64,000 nucleotides of DNA. Origin: Marisa cornuarietis. Lineage: Eukaryota > Mollusca > Gastropoda > Architaenioglossa > Ampullariidae. Shown here one piece after another: positions 46,320 through 57,829 of the stretch. The first letter of the stretch is position 1. Each line of letters starts with the position of its first letter. A program made the position numbers and the translations under genes. The notes beneath the pieces are model-generated. The model was not told the origin of the DNA. It did no database searches and saw nothing but the letters and a program-made list of their open reading frames with translations. Location of the stretch: contig SMMW01000624.1 of assembly GCA_004794655.1 (NCBI GenBank), positions 1,426,001 to 1,490,000 on the forward strand. Direction: 5' to 3'.

Positions 46320-46805
46320 ATAAAACTCGAAATAACGGCCAACACTTTGCATCAGTAAGATCATTTAAGCCAGTCTAAGAAATAATGGAGTACTGTGTAC
46401 TGTGTACTGTGTTGCTGCCGTTTCTTATGCTCGCCTGCAACTCACTGTCAATATGCAGCGTGTGCCTAGAGCTATGCAAGGGGCGTAATCCAAAATTGCT
46501 TCCATATTTTCACTCGGTTTGTCCGCCTTGTTTGCAACAATGCATATGTTATGATTGCATTATTCCCAGTTGCCCATATTCAGTCGGACCAAAGACCCCC
46601 ATAACAAGTTATACAGCCTATGCGTAGTGTAGTTTTGTTTCTCATACTTGATTTTGGGAAAGTTTAACATCTACCTGTGTTGCAACAAATAAACCACTAA
46701 TATAGTTACCGTTTCTTTATTTTTTTTTTTCATTTTATTCAGGTTTACATAACTACACACCCTCAAAGTAGACACAAAGTCGTGTGTTTCTTAACATTTT
46801 TATAG
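46320..46805 (+). pseudogene. TRIM RING-exon relic
   Basis: The plus frame from about 46439 reads SLSICSVCLELCKGRNPKLL, then PYFHSVCPPCLQ. It is clearly the sister of exon 1 at 63198-63341 (ICSVCLELYKGRNPKLLPCF, HTFCLPCLQ). Two zinc-binding positions have changed (CFH to YFH; HTFC to HSVC keeps Cys). After CLQ the similarity ends without the splice donor. Flanks match 6400-6680. Probably non-functional. Confidence 0.75.
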
Positions 46806-48433
46806 CCTGTTATTAAAATAATATTACTCTAAGAAGTGAGTACCATATCACGATCTAATGACAGATAATCTAATAAATTCTAAACATCAAAAGTATCTTT
46901 ATATGCAAAGAAGCACCACAAAAATAGCAAACACAATCAATACACTTTATATAAATGTGGATCTTCTCAAAGACGGCGCTGTGTAGAAAAAAACATCATG
47001 AGACGGTAACAGCCACATAAACACAATACAAACACCAAGCAAACATCTAGCAAACACCGTCTAGTAACTGCTTGAAAGTGACTAAGCCAATATTTAAACG
47101 GACCTATAACACTTTTGAACACATCTGGAATTCTCAACCAATACGATTACAAAGTGAGTCTTTTACAACATTTGTGTTCTCAGCTCTTATTAAAACACCG
47201 ACATAAGAAACCGTTGAATGAGCATCACAACTGCTGCTACGACTAAAACATGTTAACAGTCCAGACCAACAGCAACACACAATGAAATGAACTGAAATAA
47301 TTACTAGTCAGGACTAAAAATCTTTGTCGGAGAATACATCGGCTAAAATGTTTTACTGGAGAGACGGAAGCGATAAACGTGAGTGGACATTGTGGCATAC
47401 GGTTTCAAAACATGGACAGAATATTTTAATGATGGTAATACACAAGAATATGAACATCTTTTGAGAAGTATCACCAGTACTCACTGACATAAAGGTGGAC
47501 TCAAATTGCGGAGTACACGGAAATAGTATTTTAGTAAGCCACGATTTTTTTTAGATTATTTGCTGAAAGAAATAGTTATAAACAACATTAGCCATTCATA
47601 ATTTGACCTGATATAGCAAAGTACAACATGCCTGTGAGTCTTTATTTATGAGGATAAAAGGACTTTTATTAAAACTTTAAATAAGTGTTTCTGTGTGTGT
47701 GACAGTGTGTGTCCATATAATTCTTGTTGACATCACAAGGAAATATCCGGCACTTGTGACAACACGAGCTCAGCAGTAGACATTATATTAAACACAATCG
47801 TTATTCAGTCACGATCATTAAACATATGTTTAATCTATATGTCGTTAAATAACATAATCTCGACCATTTAAATCATAGTTGTAGTTTCCAAAAATTTAGG
47901 TAGTTTCCGTCTTAATGACCAATTTTGGTTTAGAAGCACTCTTCACACAAGTCCTAACTCACCAACACTTGTTTGATCCGTAACTAGCAGTAACCGTAGT
48001 ATTACTGTAGGAAACTCAGCAGCTGCTGTAAATATTGTTGAAGATCGCGATTTTCCCCATTAGGTGGAAACGAAGAAATGAGTTCGTATTCAATGGTTTG
48101 CTAGCCACTGCATTTAATCCTCCACAGAAAAGCGTCCATGATTTCTGTAGGGAAGTAACCGTCGCTGATGGATTATGTGCCATGCAATATAATAGGAGTT
48201 AGTGGGATAATAGTGCAATGGTTTGTGATGCTGGTGTGCAGTGGTGTATCCTCTGATCCTTTAAAAATACACCAGAGCTTACCATGATTAGCATAATTAA
48301 TTAAATTTATATTAGCCTGATGGCTACAACTAACAATTTAACTACATGGCAATAATACCGCTCTCTATCATAGAAATGACGCGAAGTTAAAAAACGCATT
48401 GAAATAAAATAAAATTAAACGATAGTGCTCTTT
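46805..48433. other. Gene-free AT-rich stretch
   Basis: No credible ORF, RNA gene or known repeat seen. Confidence 0.5.
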
Positions 48434-50218
48434 CTATACAGTTTTAAATATTATTTTAAAGGTCGCACGGAAGCGTTGCGAGCGAAAATAATAAACAAAA
48501 ATATGAACACAACTGCTAATGTATTGAAATGGATAGACCGCTGCGCCCACTGTCACATGAGTGGTGTACATTGGAGAGTTAGTACTCCCGTCTAGTAGAA
48601 ACAGTCCAGTGATTTGCCACGTGACTGCTGGCAATAAGGTCGTGATGTAGATGACAGAGATGACGACTAAAATGGAGGTGAGAGCCCCCTGTTGGCTGCT
48701 GATGTTACCGGATGTCGATGTCGTCTGTTGTCTCCACGTCCTCGCTGCTCTCAGCTTGTGTACAATCACAGCGGTACTGACACACACTATCACAAAGCTA
48801 GTGATGGGTAGAAGTGTTTGAAGAAAGATGGAATCTAATATTCTTATCATTGTTCTATTCGCTTCATAGAATATTGTAGGACCTAGAGACCAGTGTGTTT
48901 TCCCCTGCATGTTTGACAATTGAGGCCTAAATGAAAAGATGTATAAGAGGCTTATACTAAAAATGATGAGAAAGAACGAACCAAGTAAAGCTCCCAAAGT
49001 TCTTTCAAAGGCTACACAGGCCAAAGTCTTTACATAATATTCCTCGCCTAGAGCTGAGTCATACAAAGATATAAATGACAACACAGACAATATTGAAAAA
49101 GAAAACAACAAGTAACAGACATCAGTGAGCGCGAGAGATAAGAGACACAAGTTCATGCGGTCTTGTAGTCCCTGTCGCCAGAACACCAGGCAGTTGATGA
49201 TGTTTCATGGGATTCCAATGAGACACACGAGTGTTGTTAGACCACCATAGAAAACTGTTTGTCAGTCAGTCAGTCGTCCCTTGCCTGGCACCTGGCGTTG
49301 GGGGGAGCACATGGATAGACGCGGCAGCTGATAGGGCCCGCCACTCTTGCCTATTTTGGGCAATAGTCAGCAGGTCCTGTACAGGACGACCAGTCCAGTC
49401 TTTGATGTTTGTAAGTCAGTTCTTTCTCTGACCACCGCGGCGTCGGCCACCCTCCAAGGTGCCTTGAAGGATAGTCTTCGACAAGGTGTCGTGCCGGGTT
49501 ACATGGCCAAAGAAGACCAGCTTACGTCGCTTGACTGTTGATAGTAGAGGTTCCTGGTGTCCTACCAGTGTGGCAATCTTGTTTCTTACAAAGTCGTTGG
49601 TTTTGTGTTCTTTGTATGAGATCCGGAGCAGCCTCCTCAGACACTTGTGCTCGAATGCCTGGATTCTCCTTTCTGTTTCGGCGAGTAGAGTCCACGTGTC
49701 ACATCCGTAGAGCAGGATCGGCACTACCAGGGATTTGTATAGCCTGTACTTGGTAGTGAACCTTATCTTGTGGCTATGCCAGATCCTATCTAGCCTAGCC
49801 ATTGCCACTGTTGCTGTTGCGATCCTGATGCGGATATCTTGCGTGGAGCTGCCGTCCTTGGAGAGAGTGGCTCCCAAGTACTTGAAGCTGCTTACCTCTT
49901 CGAGCTGTACCCCGTTCATATAGATCTCTGCTTTGCCGTTGCCATTGATCATAACTTTGCTCTTTTATGTGCTGGTCTCCATTCCATATGCGTTTGAGCT
50001 GTCTGTCAGTCTGTTGGTGAGGTCTTGCAGTTCCTTGAATGTACCTGCTAACAGATCTATATCATCTGCAAAGCGTAGGTTGCAGATTGGTCTTCCACTG
50101 TTTGTACTATCTGTCGTATCTCATTGTTTGTGTCATCGTAGAAATTGTTCTTTGTAATCGGTACATCTGTTACAAAAGCTTCTTTGTCCGTTGTTGAGTT
50201 ACTCTCTACGTTGTCCAT
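48434..50218 (-). pseudogene. Rhodopsin-type receptor interrupted by LINE, stop and deletion
   Basis: ATG at 50216-50218 (MDNVESNSTTDK) to EIRQIVQT, then an inserted LINE fragment (49263-50096), then the frame resumes. At the TM1 PGN the Gly codon is TGA (49205-49207). TM2 reads MNLCLLSLALTDVC. TM3 and the start of TM4 are lost in frame (YYVKTLACVAFERTLGALLG), removing the ERC box. TM5 to TM7 are intact (KLRAARTWRQQT, ISSCVHIFVYYFRS). Three independent lesions show it is dead. Confidence 0.9.
49254..50105 (-). mobile_element. 5'-truncated LINE inserted in receptor, 9-bp TSD
   Basis: Insert 49263-50096, flanked by ACTGTTTGT at 49254-49262 and 50097-50105. On the minus strand it starts at LRFADDIDLLAG (RT catalytic box), has one stop, then EIYMNGVQLEEVSSFKYLG, LVVPILLYGCDTWTLL and KLVFFGHVTRHDTL ... 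GGRRRGGQRK. It ends in an (ACTG)n 3' tail. Endonuclease and N-terminal RT are missing, the usual result of incomplete target-primed reverse transcription. Same family as the relic at 17.7 kb. Confidence 0.9.
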
Positions 50219-50802
50219 AATGAATATTATGGACTATGAATATTATATAACAATTTTATAACAATGAAACAGAATAAAAAATTGAAATACTTTTGGCACA
50301 AACTTGCTGGTAAAAAGAAGCTTTTTGAAATATCGTCTTCAATTCTGCTTTAGAATTGATATTAACACATGGTCGTTAAAGATATTATATTGTGTGAATC
50401 AACTGTTTACACTTGCAAGGAAAAATACAAGGGCTGTCTTAGGAAAATGCATGATAATTTTAATAATTCCCTTTAATTAATTTTAATAATTTAATAATTT
50501 TAATAATTTAATAATTTCTAGACGAAGCTTCATCAATATGGACATGGATACAAGTGAACTATGCTTCTTTTTTATTGAACATTTGAAACAAATAAAGCAA
50601 ACATGTAACCCTACTTTTCTTTGAAAGAGTTTTAAACTTTGAACAGTGGAAAAAAAATTCATTCGTGAATTTACTGATCATATACCTCAGAGTAATAAAA
50701 ATGTTTTTTCTTAATCATCTCAATAAATAATTTAAATCAGACATGATTAAAATTTAATGTTATAAAATGGACAATATAAGAAACCCTGTCTCTCTTTCTA
50801 AC

Positions 50803-50823
50803 ACACACACACACACACACACA
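50803..50823. repeat. (CA)n microsatellite between receptor and module
   Basis: Short CA run. The sequence following it resembles 395-480. Confidence 0.9.
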
Positions 50824-50945
50824 CTGTATTTACGTACTAAATGCTATAATCAAAAATAGCTGTCAGCAAGTATTTTTTATGTTGACATGACAGAATTGCT
50901 ATATCTTGTAAATGGCTAAACCTCAAAGTGTCGTTGAAGACTTAT

Positions 50946-50983
50946 GTTTAATTACGTGTCTGACAAACGCCCAGTGAACAAAC
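50946..50983 (-). promoter_or_regulatory. Receptor upstream module
   Basis: On the minus strand: GTTCACTGGGCGTTTGTCAG then ACACGTAATTAAAC, about 730 bp upstream of the ATG at 50218. Confidence 0.45.
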
Positions 50984-50989
50984 ACCCAT

Positions 50990-51890
50990 TTCCTTCCGCG
51001 GGGCACAGTTAGGTGGAGCTCGATTTTGTATTTTATCGAATATTTCTACCGTCTTTTCAGAAAATTTGCACATTAGAGGAAACCGTCAAAGCTCGAGCAC
51101 TGTTAATATTGTATTTGATAACTCCTGGGGGAGTTTGTCGATGTGTACTTTATCTCAAAGGGCGGGAACACATCGGACATGCAGTGAAAGGATGCAGTGA
51201 GCTGCGATTGGTGGAGACGAATGAAATATTGATAGCTCACCACTCATCATTGTGCTTCCACACAGTACAGTCCTCATACTTCTGAGCTGATTTCCCAAGT
51301 TACTAGACATGGACACTGTGTGTGTAGCTGGCACAGAAAATACCCAGATCCTTGTGTACTGAATGCCACTTTGTAACTTGTCAAAAATTTTGAGAATATT
51401 AAGATCTTTGTAATCAGGTGTTTATATTTGAGTGTACTCACTAAATAGGGAACTATGTGCTTCATTTTCACTTAGGGCTATAAGCGTTTTTCTAAAAATA
51501 TGCGATTCCCTTATATATATATATTTATACTTGTGTGTATATTGACTGATATTTATAGAATCTATCAATACCTTTGGGGAATTTGCTAGAAAATGTAACT
51601 TTTTTAGCCACATCTTTACCCAGTAATAGGGGATTTATGAGACGTGTTAGGTGCTGGATGCCGGAAAAGAAATACTGTGTAAAATACTGCTCACCTGGGT
51701 CGTCTTCACACCTGGAGGTTTTTCTCTTCGTGGGATCACTTACTCCGTGCACGTCTAATTTTCTCCGGATCCCCCTGTAAGTGGTAAGTAAAAAAAATCC
51801 AGTTCATGTATGATAGATGAAAGCGGAGAAATTGTAGGTCAGTGGGATTATTTGTCTTGTAGGGACTGGGTAACTTCTACCAAAATAAGG
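50990..51890. other. Gene-free stretch
   Basis: Open frames of 63-90 codons (51013-51285, 51574-51780) show no domain. A weakly Cys-containing frame near 51.65 kb could not be assigned. Confidence 0.4.
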
Positions 51891-51894
51891 TTTA

Positions 51895-52060
51895 TTTACC
51901 AGATTTACTTCGCTTAAAGACAGACTTATGACTGTTACTGTTTTTGACAACGTCGAAACTTGTCTCTGGAATTGAAAACGTTTTGCCTTCACCAAAACAA
52001 TCTTAACTAGTCTTTTAGTATTATTGGGTAATCAGAATAAGCATTAAATTATAATCCAAG
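51895..52060 (+). repeat. Segment duplicated at 5.39-5.53 kb
   Basis: Partner of 5385-5530 (see there). Non-coding. Confidence 0.5.
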
Positions 52061-52157
52061 TAATTACTATATAGTTTTGTTAATCGACAAGGGAAATTAC
52101 ATAAGTGCTCATATGCTAGCAAAATACAGGTAAGAATAATAATATCTCTAACACACT

Positions 52158-52174
52158 ATGCACACACACACACA

Positions 52175-52220
<46 letters not shown>
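52158..52220. repeat. (CA)n microsatellite
   Basis: Long CA run with one CCC interruption, seen directly. Confidence 0.95.
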
Positions 52221-52224
<4 letters not shown>

Positions 52225-53100
52225 GTAAATATTGGGACTGTTGTGAATTGATAGAAGAATAAGAACCGCTGTAGAAAAGTTTTCTTGTAAAAGGATTTAA
52301 GAACAATGGCTGATGGATGGTTCGGCTGCAATGTTTAGTCACATAAAAAGCGGTTACAGTTACAAACACTTTTTAGAGAACGAAGATCGCACTGACGAAG
52401 ATGCTGCTGTGTTTTGCTTTTTATTAATTAAAGTAAAAAAATCTCAGTCAGAGTGAATTAAGAGAATATTAGATGTGTGTGCGCAAACACAATCTCGCAT
52501 GAAAGATTTGGTTATAAGAGGTACTTTTCTTTGTTACTTTTTATTTGATATATATATAAAGCTGCATTTATTTACAAATACAAAGCGATAATAAAATAGT
52601 TTTGCTTATATCAAACTAAACAAAAGTGACTGGACTTTTAAGTAAGTAAATTAAAATGTGATACATTGGCTACTTTCAGATAGCATCTAGAACTCCGTAT
52701 ATACTCAATTGGCCAACATTTAAATTATAAACATCTTTTCATTCGACTTTTGTTCGACTTTCTGTAGTCTCACTATAGTGATTAGTAGATTTATGAAAGC
52801 TATAAGATTTCATCCAATTGTGGGAGGTTTGTTTTATAGATATTGGAAAACTCAAGATTTAAGCATCTTAATTGTAATAGATTTTTCTTTTCTTCCACAG
52901 GAATTGCACCACTGGGGGATTGATGATTGCACCAATCGGGGATTGATTTTCTTATTTTTGTCTTTTTGTAAATAAAATTGTGTAATTGTATCTCTTGCCT
53001 TCTAGTTGTACTAAGATCGAGTGTTCAAGCATGCATGCACTTGAAGGCAAGGAAGCGTTTAGATTTTGAAAAGCTGTTGAATGTTTTCTTCATGGTGTGT
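52221..53100. other. Gene-free AT-rich stretch
   Basis: No gene recognised. Confidence 0.5.
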
Positions 53101-53109
53101 TCGTGCGAG

Positions 53110-53375
53110 GAATGTAAATGGAATATGGGGTGCAAATGGGAACGTAGGATGCAAATGGTAGTTGGAAGGGTTGGGTATGGGATCCAAAAGGGAGTTGTAA
53201 GGGTTGGGTGTGGGATGCAAATGGGAACATGGGAGTTGTAAGGGTTGGGTGTGGGATGCAAATGTCAGTTGCAAGGGTTGGGTGTGGGATGCAAATGGGA
53301 GTTGTAAGAGTTGGCTGTGGGATGCAAATGGGATTTGTATGGGTTGAATGTGGGATTAAAATGGGAGTTGAATGG
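53110..53375 (+). repeat. 33-bp minisatellite
   Basis: Tandem units built on GGGATGCAAATGGGAGTTGT then AAGGGTTGGGTGT, about seven imperfect copies. The clearest period is 33 bases. As 33 is a multiple of three, open frames with repeated VRVGCGMQMG appear on plus and Pro-rich ones on minus. These are by-products of the repeat. Confidence 0.85.
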
Positions 53376-53484
53376 GAAAAAGGAATAGGTCCCATATGAA
53401 TCCCTTCTTCAAATCCCAGGTAGGTCCCATATCTCTTCCCAGGTAGGATCCATTGGAAACCCAGACTGTTTTGCAGGCTGGGAT

Positions 53485-54107
53485 CACACTAGTCGTAATA
53501 CACTCCCTAGTCGATGTAGTTCCTAATAGCACATCCTACACACAGCACACATCACACTAGTCGTAATACACTCCCTAGTCAATGTAGTTCGTAATAACAC
53601 ATCCTACACACAGCACACATCACACTAGTCGTAATACACTCCCTAGTCAATGTAGTTTCTAATAACACATCCTACACACAGCACACATCACACTAGTCGT
53701 AATACACTCCCTAGTCAATGTAGTTTCTAATAACACATCCTACACACAGCACACATCACACTAGTCGTAATACACTCCCTAGTCAATGTAGTTCCTAATA
53801 ACACATCCTACACACAGCACACATCACACTAGTCGTAATACACTCCTTAGTCAATGTAGTTCCTAATAACACATACTAAGCACAACACACATCACACTAG
53901 TCGTAATACACTCCCTAGTCAATGTAGTTCCTAATAACACATCCTACACACAGCACACATCACACTAGTCGTAATACACTCGCTTAAGTCAATATAGTTC
54001 CTAATAACACATCCTACACACAGCACACATCACACTAGTCGTAATACACTCCCTAGTCAATGTAATTCCTAATAACACATCCTACACACAGCACACATCA
54101 CACTAGG
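53485..54107 (+). repeat. 68-bp minisatellite, about nine copies
   Basis: Unit starts CACACTAGTCGTAATACACT and ends CACACAGCACACAT. Starts at 53485, 53553, 53621 and so on, with nine copies and a truncated tenth at 54099. Copies differ at few positions; one has a 2-bp insertion (CGCTTAAGTC). No ORF. Confidence 0.95.
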
Positions 54108-54860
54108 GTAACCAATGAGCCCCAGCACACGCAAACGTTCACTGGTCAACAAAAGTCAAGGAGACATGATGCCCACAGAACTGCGCCGATTGTTAAAAAA
54201 GGAACCGAAGCCACGGAAACCAAAGAGGCAGCGCATTCCATGATGGCAGGCCCATCAAAAAGATACACAACCACAAGAGCAACACGAGGAAGACGTCAGA
54301 TAAGACACAAATATAACAGAGCTCTGCCCCCTCCAGCCAGTTAGGCGAAGGGACATCACTCTGTCTATATAATATTAGACAGCCATTATTAAGTCCCGAT
54401 GGCTTAATACTTTAATCTGTATAAAAGTATACAAGAATGTAACATTAAGAATTTAAATGGTAGTCGTCGTCTCCACCACTTGTTTTTGTAAGTTTAGAAG
54501 CTCTGTGCACGCAACTGCGACTTCCAAACTTTAATACAGGTGTGTACATTGACCAGTAGGAATTTTAACAGGTATTTTAACTTTTGTTCAAGATATTGTG
54601 ACTTCCCCCGTCAGTTCAAAACATGGGAATAAGTTTGCATTCAATTGCTTGCTCTTCACTGCTTTTCATAATCCTTATAAAATGATACGTTATTTTTATA
54701 TAAAGAAAAAATCATGACAGTATATATGGACATGCAATACTAATTGATTATTTGGGATGTACTTGTGCATTGTGTCATTCTATGTGTCACTGGTTTCCGT
54801 GCTGTTTGCAATCTGTCATTAAAGTAAACTACCGATGTATTTACTTAATGCGACGATTTA
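54108..54860. other. Unassigned unique sequence next to the minisatellite
   Basis: GC-richer for about 250 bp directly after the repeat, with a 25-codon basic ORF (starts MMPTELRRLLKKEPKPRK near 54167). Too short to call a gene. The rest is AT-rich spacer. Confidence 0.3.
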
Positions 54861-55224
54861 CTAAATTAAATAAACAAAAACCATTCCACTTTCTGTTACA
54901 GAACCTTCACTAAGCTTAAGAAATTCCTTTAACTAAACAGAAGCACTGTTGGAGTTTTAGTTAAGAAAAGCAAAGGGTCACTTGGGGCTAATCGTTAATT
55001 GAATAACTACAGTAATTCCTCACTTATCGCGGGTGTTCCGTTCTTCATCAGGTGGTGCGGTATCTTTGACCGGATGTAACTTCTACTACCTCCTCTAAAG
55101 GCATAGGCATAACAGATCTCTTCGTGCGAGTTATGAACGATTGGGTGGCATGGCAGGGCTTTAATACATTCAGTCTCTAACAAATATTTCACAAATGTCG
55201 TACACAACACTGCAGATGAAAACT

Positions 55225-55610
55225 ACGCATCACTAGCTTTGTGATAGTGTGTGTCAGTACCGCTGTGACTGTACACAAGCTGAGAGCAGCGAGGACGTGG
55301 AGACAACAGACGACCTCGACATCCGGTAACATCAGCAGCCAACAGGCGGCTCTCACCTCCATGTTAGTCGTCATCTCTATCATCTACATCATAGCCTTAT
55401 TGCCAGCCGTCACGTGGCAAATCACTGGGCACTTTTTAACAGACCCTCTTTTTAATCCTCAATTTTACACCAATTACACGACAGTGTCTGCAGCTGTCAA
55501 TTCATGTCCACAGATCAAAAGTTGAGTTCATAGTTTTGTTTATTATTTTCGCTCGCAACGCTTTCGTGAGATCTTTGATAATATTTTACAGAAATTATCC
55601 ATCAGTAATT
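55225..55610 (+). pseudogene. Receptor fragment, TM5-TM7
   Basis: Begins RITSFVIVCVSTAVTVHK and continues through loop 3 (LRAARTWRQQT), TM6 (IALLPAVTWQITGHF) and TM7. There the Asn-Ser-Cys stretch is KS then TGA. After the stop, VHSFVYYFRSQRFRE continues before a frameshift. TM1-TM4 are absent; unrelated-looking non-coding sequence shared with 20.5 kb precedes it. Copy of the 3' half of the block around 29.6 kb, but it keeps the loop 3 lost there. Confidence 0.85.
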
Positions 55611-56716
55611 TTTAGACGAATGAGTATTTTTGTTTATCTTTTTAGTTGGTAAAATACATTTTTTATGATGACAGTAGCGTTATCCATCGAGTTTAATCTG
55701 TTTGTGAATATGTTATAAAAAGAAAGTAGTGCATTTAATAGCAGATAAACATATAAGTCCCACAACAATTTTTACACAAATTGTTTTGTTATCTTAATAT
55801 TTTTTTTTATTTTCTAAGAAATGAAAATATAACTATTATTACAGTGAAGAAGAACTTGAAAAAAGGAGTTCGCCATTGGCCTTTACGGAACTAACACATC
55901 ATATGGTATTCATTATTATACACATTCGTTATTACATTTAATAAGCAAAGAAAAAGGACTAAACTGAAGATATGAAGTGTTAACAAACAGTCTTTACATT
56001 TAAATAACATTGAATGATTTGGGATTGCACTTATTCTACAAACAAACCGATTTCATTTTTCCGAAAGTAATCTATAGGCCTTAAAGTAATCTGTAAGAAT
56101 ACATATCAACTTTAATAATTTTTAATGTTTTACTTTAACTGGGGTTGTGAGTGACTATTTTTTGATCGAAAGAGATAAGATCAATGTTTACATCATTAAG
56201 TGTTAGTCACAACCTAAAGGTAAATACAACAGTAGTGTAACTGTGCTGACGTACTGCGCTAAGCACGGGGGTGTTTTTACAAAGAATAATCTAATAGGAT
56301 AACACAATGCAAATTATCTTTTCGAATACTCACTTCATCTTGCATTAGCTTTTCAAGCATATGAACCTATAATTAATGCCTATTAACTGTGTGGAAACTT
56401 AATTCCTACTTGTCAAATAATCTGGGAAGCCTCAATCATGAATGAAAGTTAAGTGCATCCTAATTTTTCTTTACAAATTTATACGCGAACTCGCTCGCAC
56501 CCCCAAGCACAAACAAACGCACAGTCACATACACTCACAAACACAGATGCACGAAATTCCATTTTATTTTATCAGCTTCATGTGCAGTTTATGTTTATAT
56601 TCATGTGCATATCTGATTCCTGTTCAAAAACAATTTGTATGTGTGAAAACATGTCTCAAATTTCTTATTTGTTTCTTTGAGTACACAAAAGTGAGTGTCA
56701 AATACGTTGCAGTATA

Positions 56717-56815
56717 ATAGTAAATAATAAATAATAAATGTAAAATTTGAATAGCGCCTTTTTCCCGCATCAGCCAGACTCAAGGCGCTTAAAATATAAA
56801 CACGCAGACATGAGA
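56717..56815 (-). mobile_element. Short LINE/SINE 3' tail
   Basis: On the minus strand: TTAAGCGCCTTGAGTCTGGC, then AAAAAGGCGCTATTCAAAT and an ATT-rich end. Same class of conserved 3' tail as at 11.9 and 44.3 kb. Confidence 0.5.
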
Positions 56816-57829
56816 ATACTAATGGTCTCTTGTTCCTTGTGTTTACAAAGTGAATGTCGTCTGCATAGAAGCACAACAGCTCAGTTAAACTACCAGCTGC
56901 AGCTGAGATTTGTAGTTGTAGTATCAGTGGAATAGTTAGTGGTGGAGGTTGCAGCACAAATAACATAAAAATAACATAGACATATTAGGTCTTTCTCCAC
57001 AAGTTGTTCCGGGGAACTGACCAGTAGGTGAAACTTATAGTTTGATTCTGATCACCCACTGAAGGTAACCGTTACATACGATGTTCGCACCTGAATTACT
57101 TAAATAACAACACAGATCACGAACACCTGCTATACTTTTTCTAAGAGCAAAAACCAAAACAAAACCAACAAAAAAAAAGAAAATACTAAAATGCAAAAAT
57201 TAGAAAAAGAAAACGTGATGTCTAATGAAAGTAAAACATGAAAGGGGTGAAATTAACATAGAATGCAGAATAAAAGACACACAACCTTTTACCTCTAAAA
57301 GATGTGCCAGTTCTACTATATTTTTCGCTCTTTTAACCTACAGTGTTGCTATCTCCCCTAATAACTACCGTCGACTGTCACATACATACGCGAAACAGAA
57401 ACTTATCTATGGCAGTTGTTTCTGTCGTGTTTACATCTCAGACTCTCGGCTTCTAGTGATGATGTAAGCAGCAGGTCTTAAGGGGAAGCAAAATGTGGGG
57501 TAGGCAGCAGTTTAAGGTTGCGCCTCTTGAACAGCTGCAAAGACTTCAAGGAAAAAAGTCATTTTCATCGTCACAAAAAAATTGAGCATTTGAATGTGAT
57601 ATGTCTTGATTCGATGTGGAACTTTTTGAGTATTTTCCCTCATTGTTCTGTAGATATTATGTTCGTATTTGCATTGGATCACACGGTATATCGTATCATC
57701 GTTCCTGTATAGAACACTGACCAGAAGTTCGTGTGAGAATTAAGTTGATTGTGTCTATGACTTTTAAAACAATAGACAAACATAGTCTTAACATGTATGC
57801 TGTATTCTTTATGTGAGTTTTTTGTCATC

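Noticed and set aside
53025..53399. Repeat protein gene with VRVGCGMQMG or Pro-rich units
   Set aside because: A 33-bp minisatellite keeps several frames open on both strands; no start, signal or flank supports a gene.
56601..56966. Reverse-transcriptase fragment suggested by a YADD-like stretch
   Set aside because: Only four residues match by chance; no other RT motif surrounds it, and the area is a short LINE/SINE tail.
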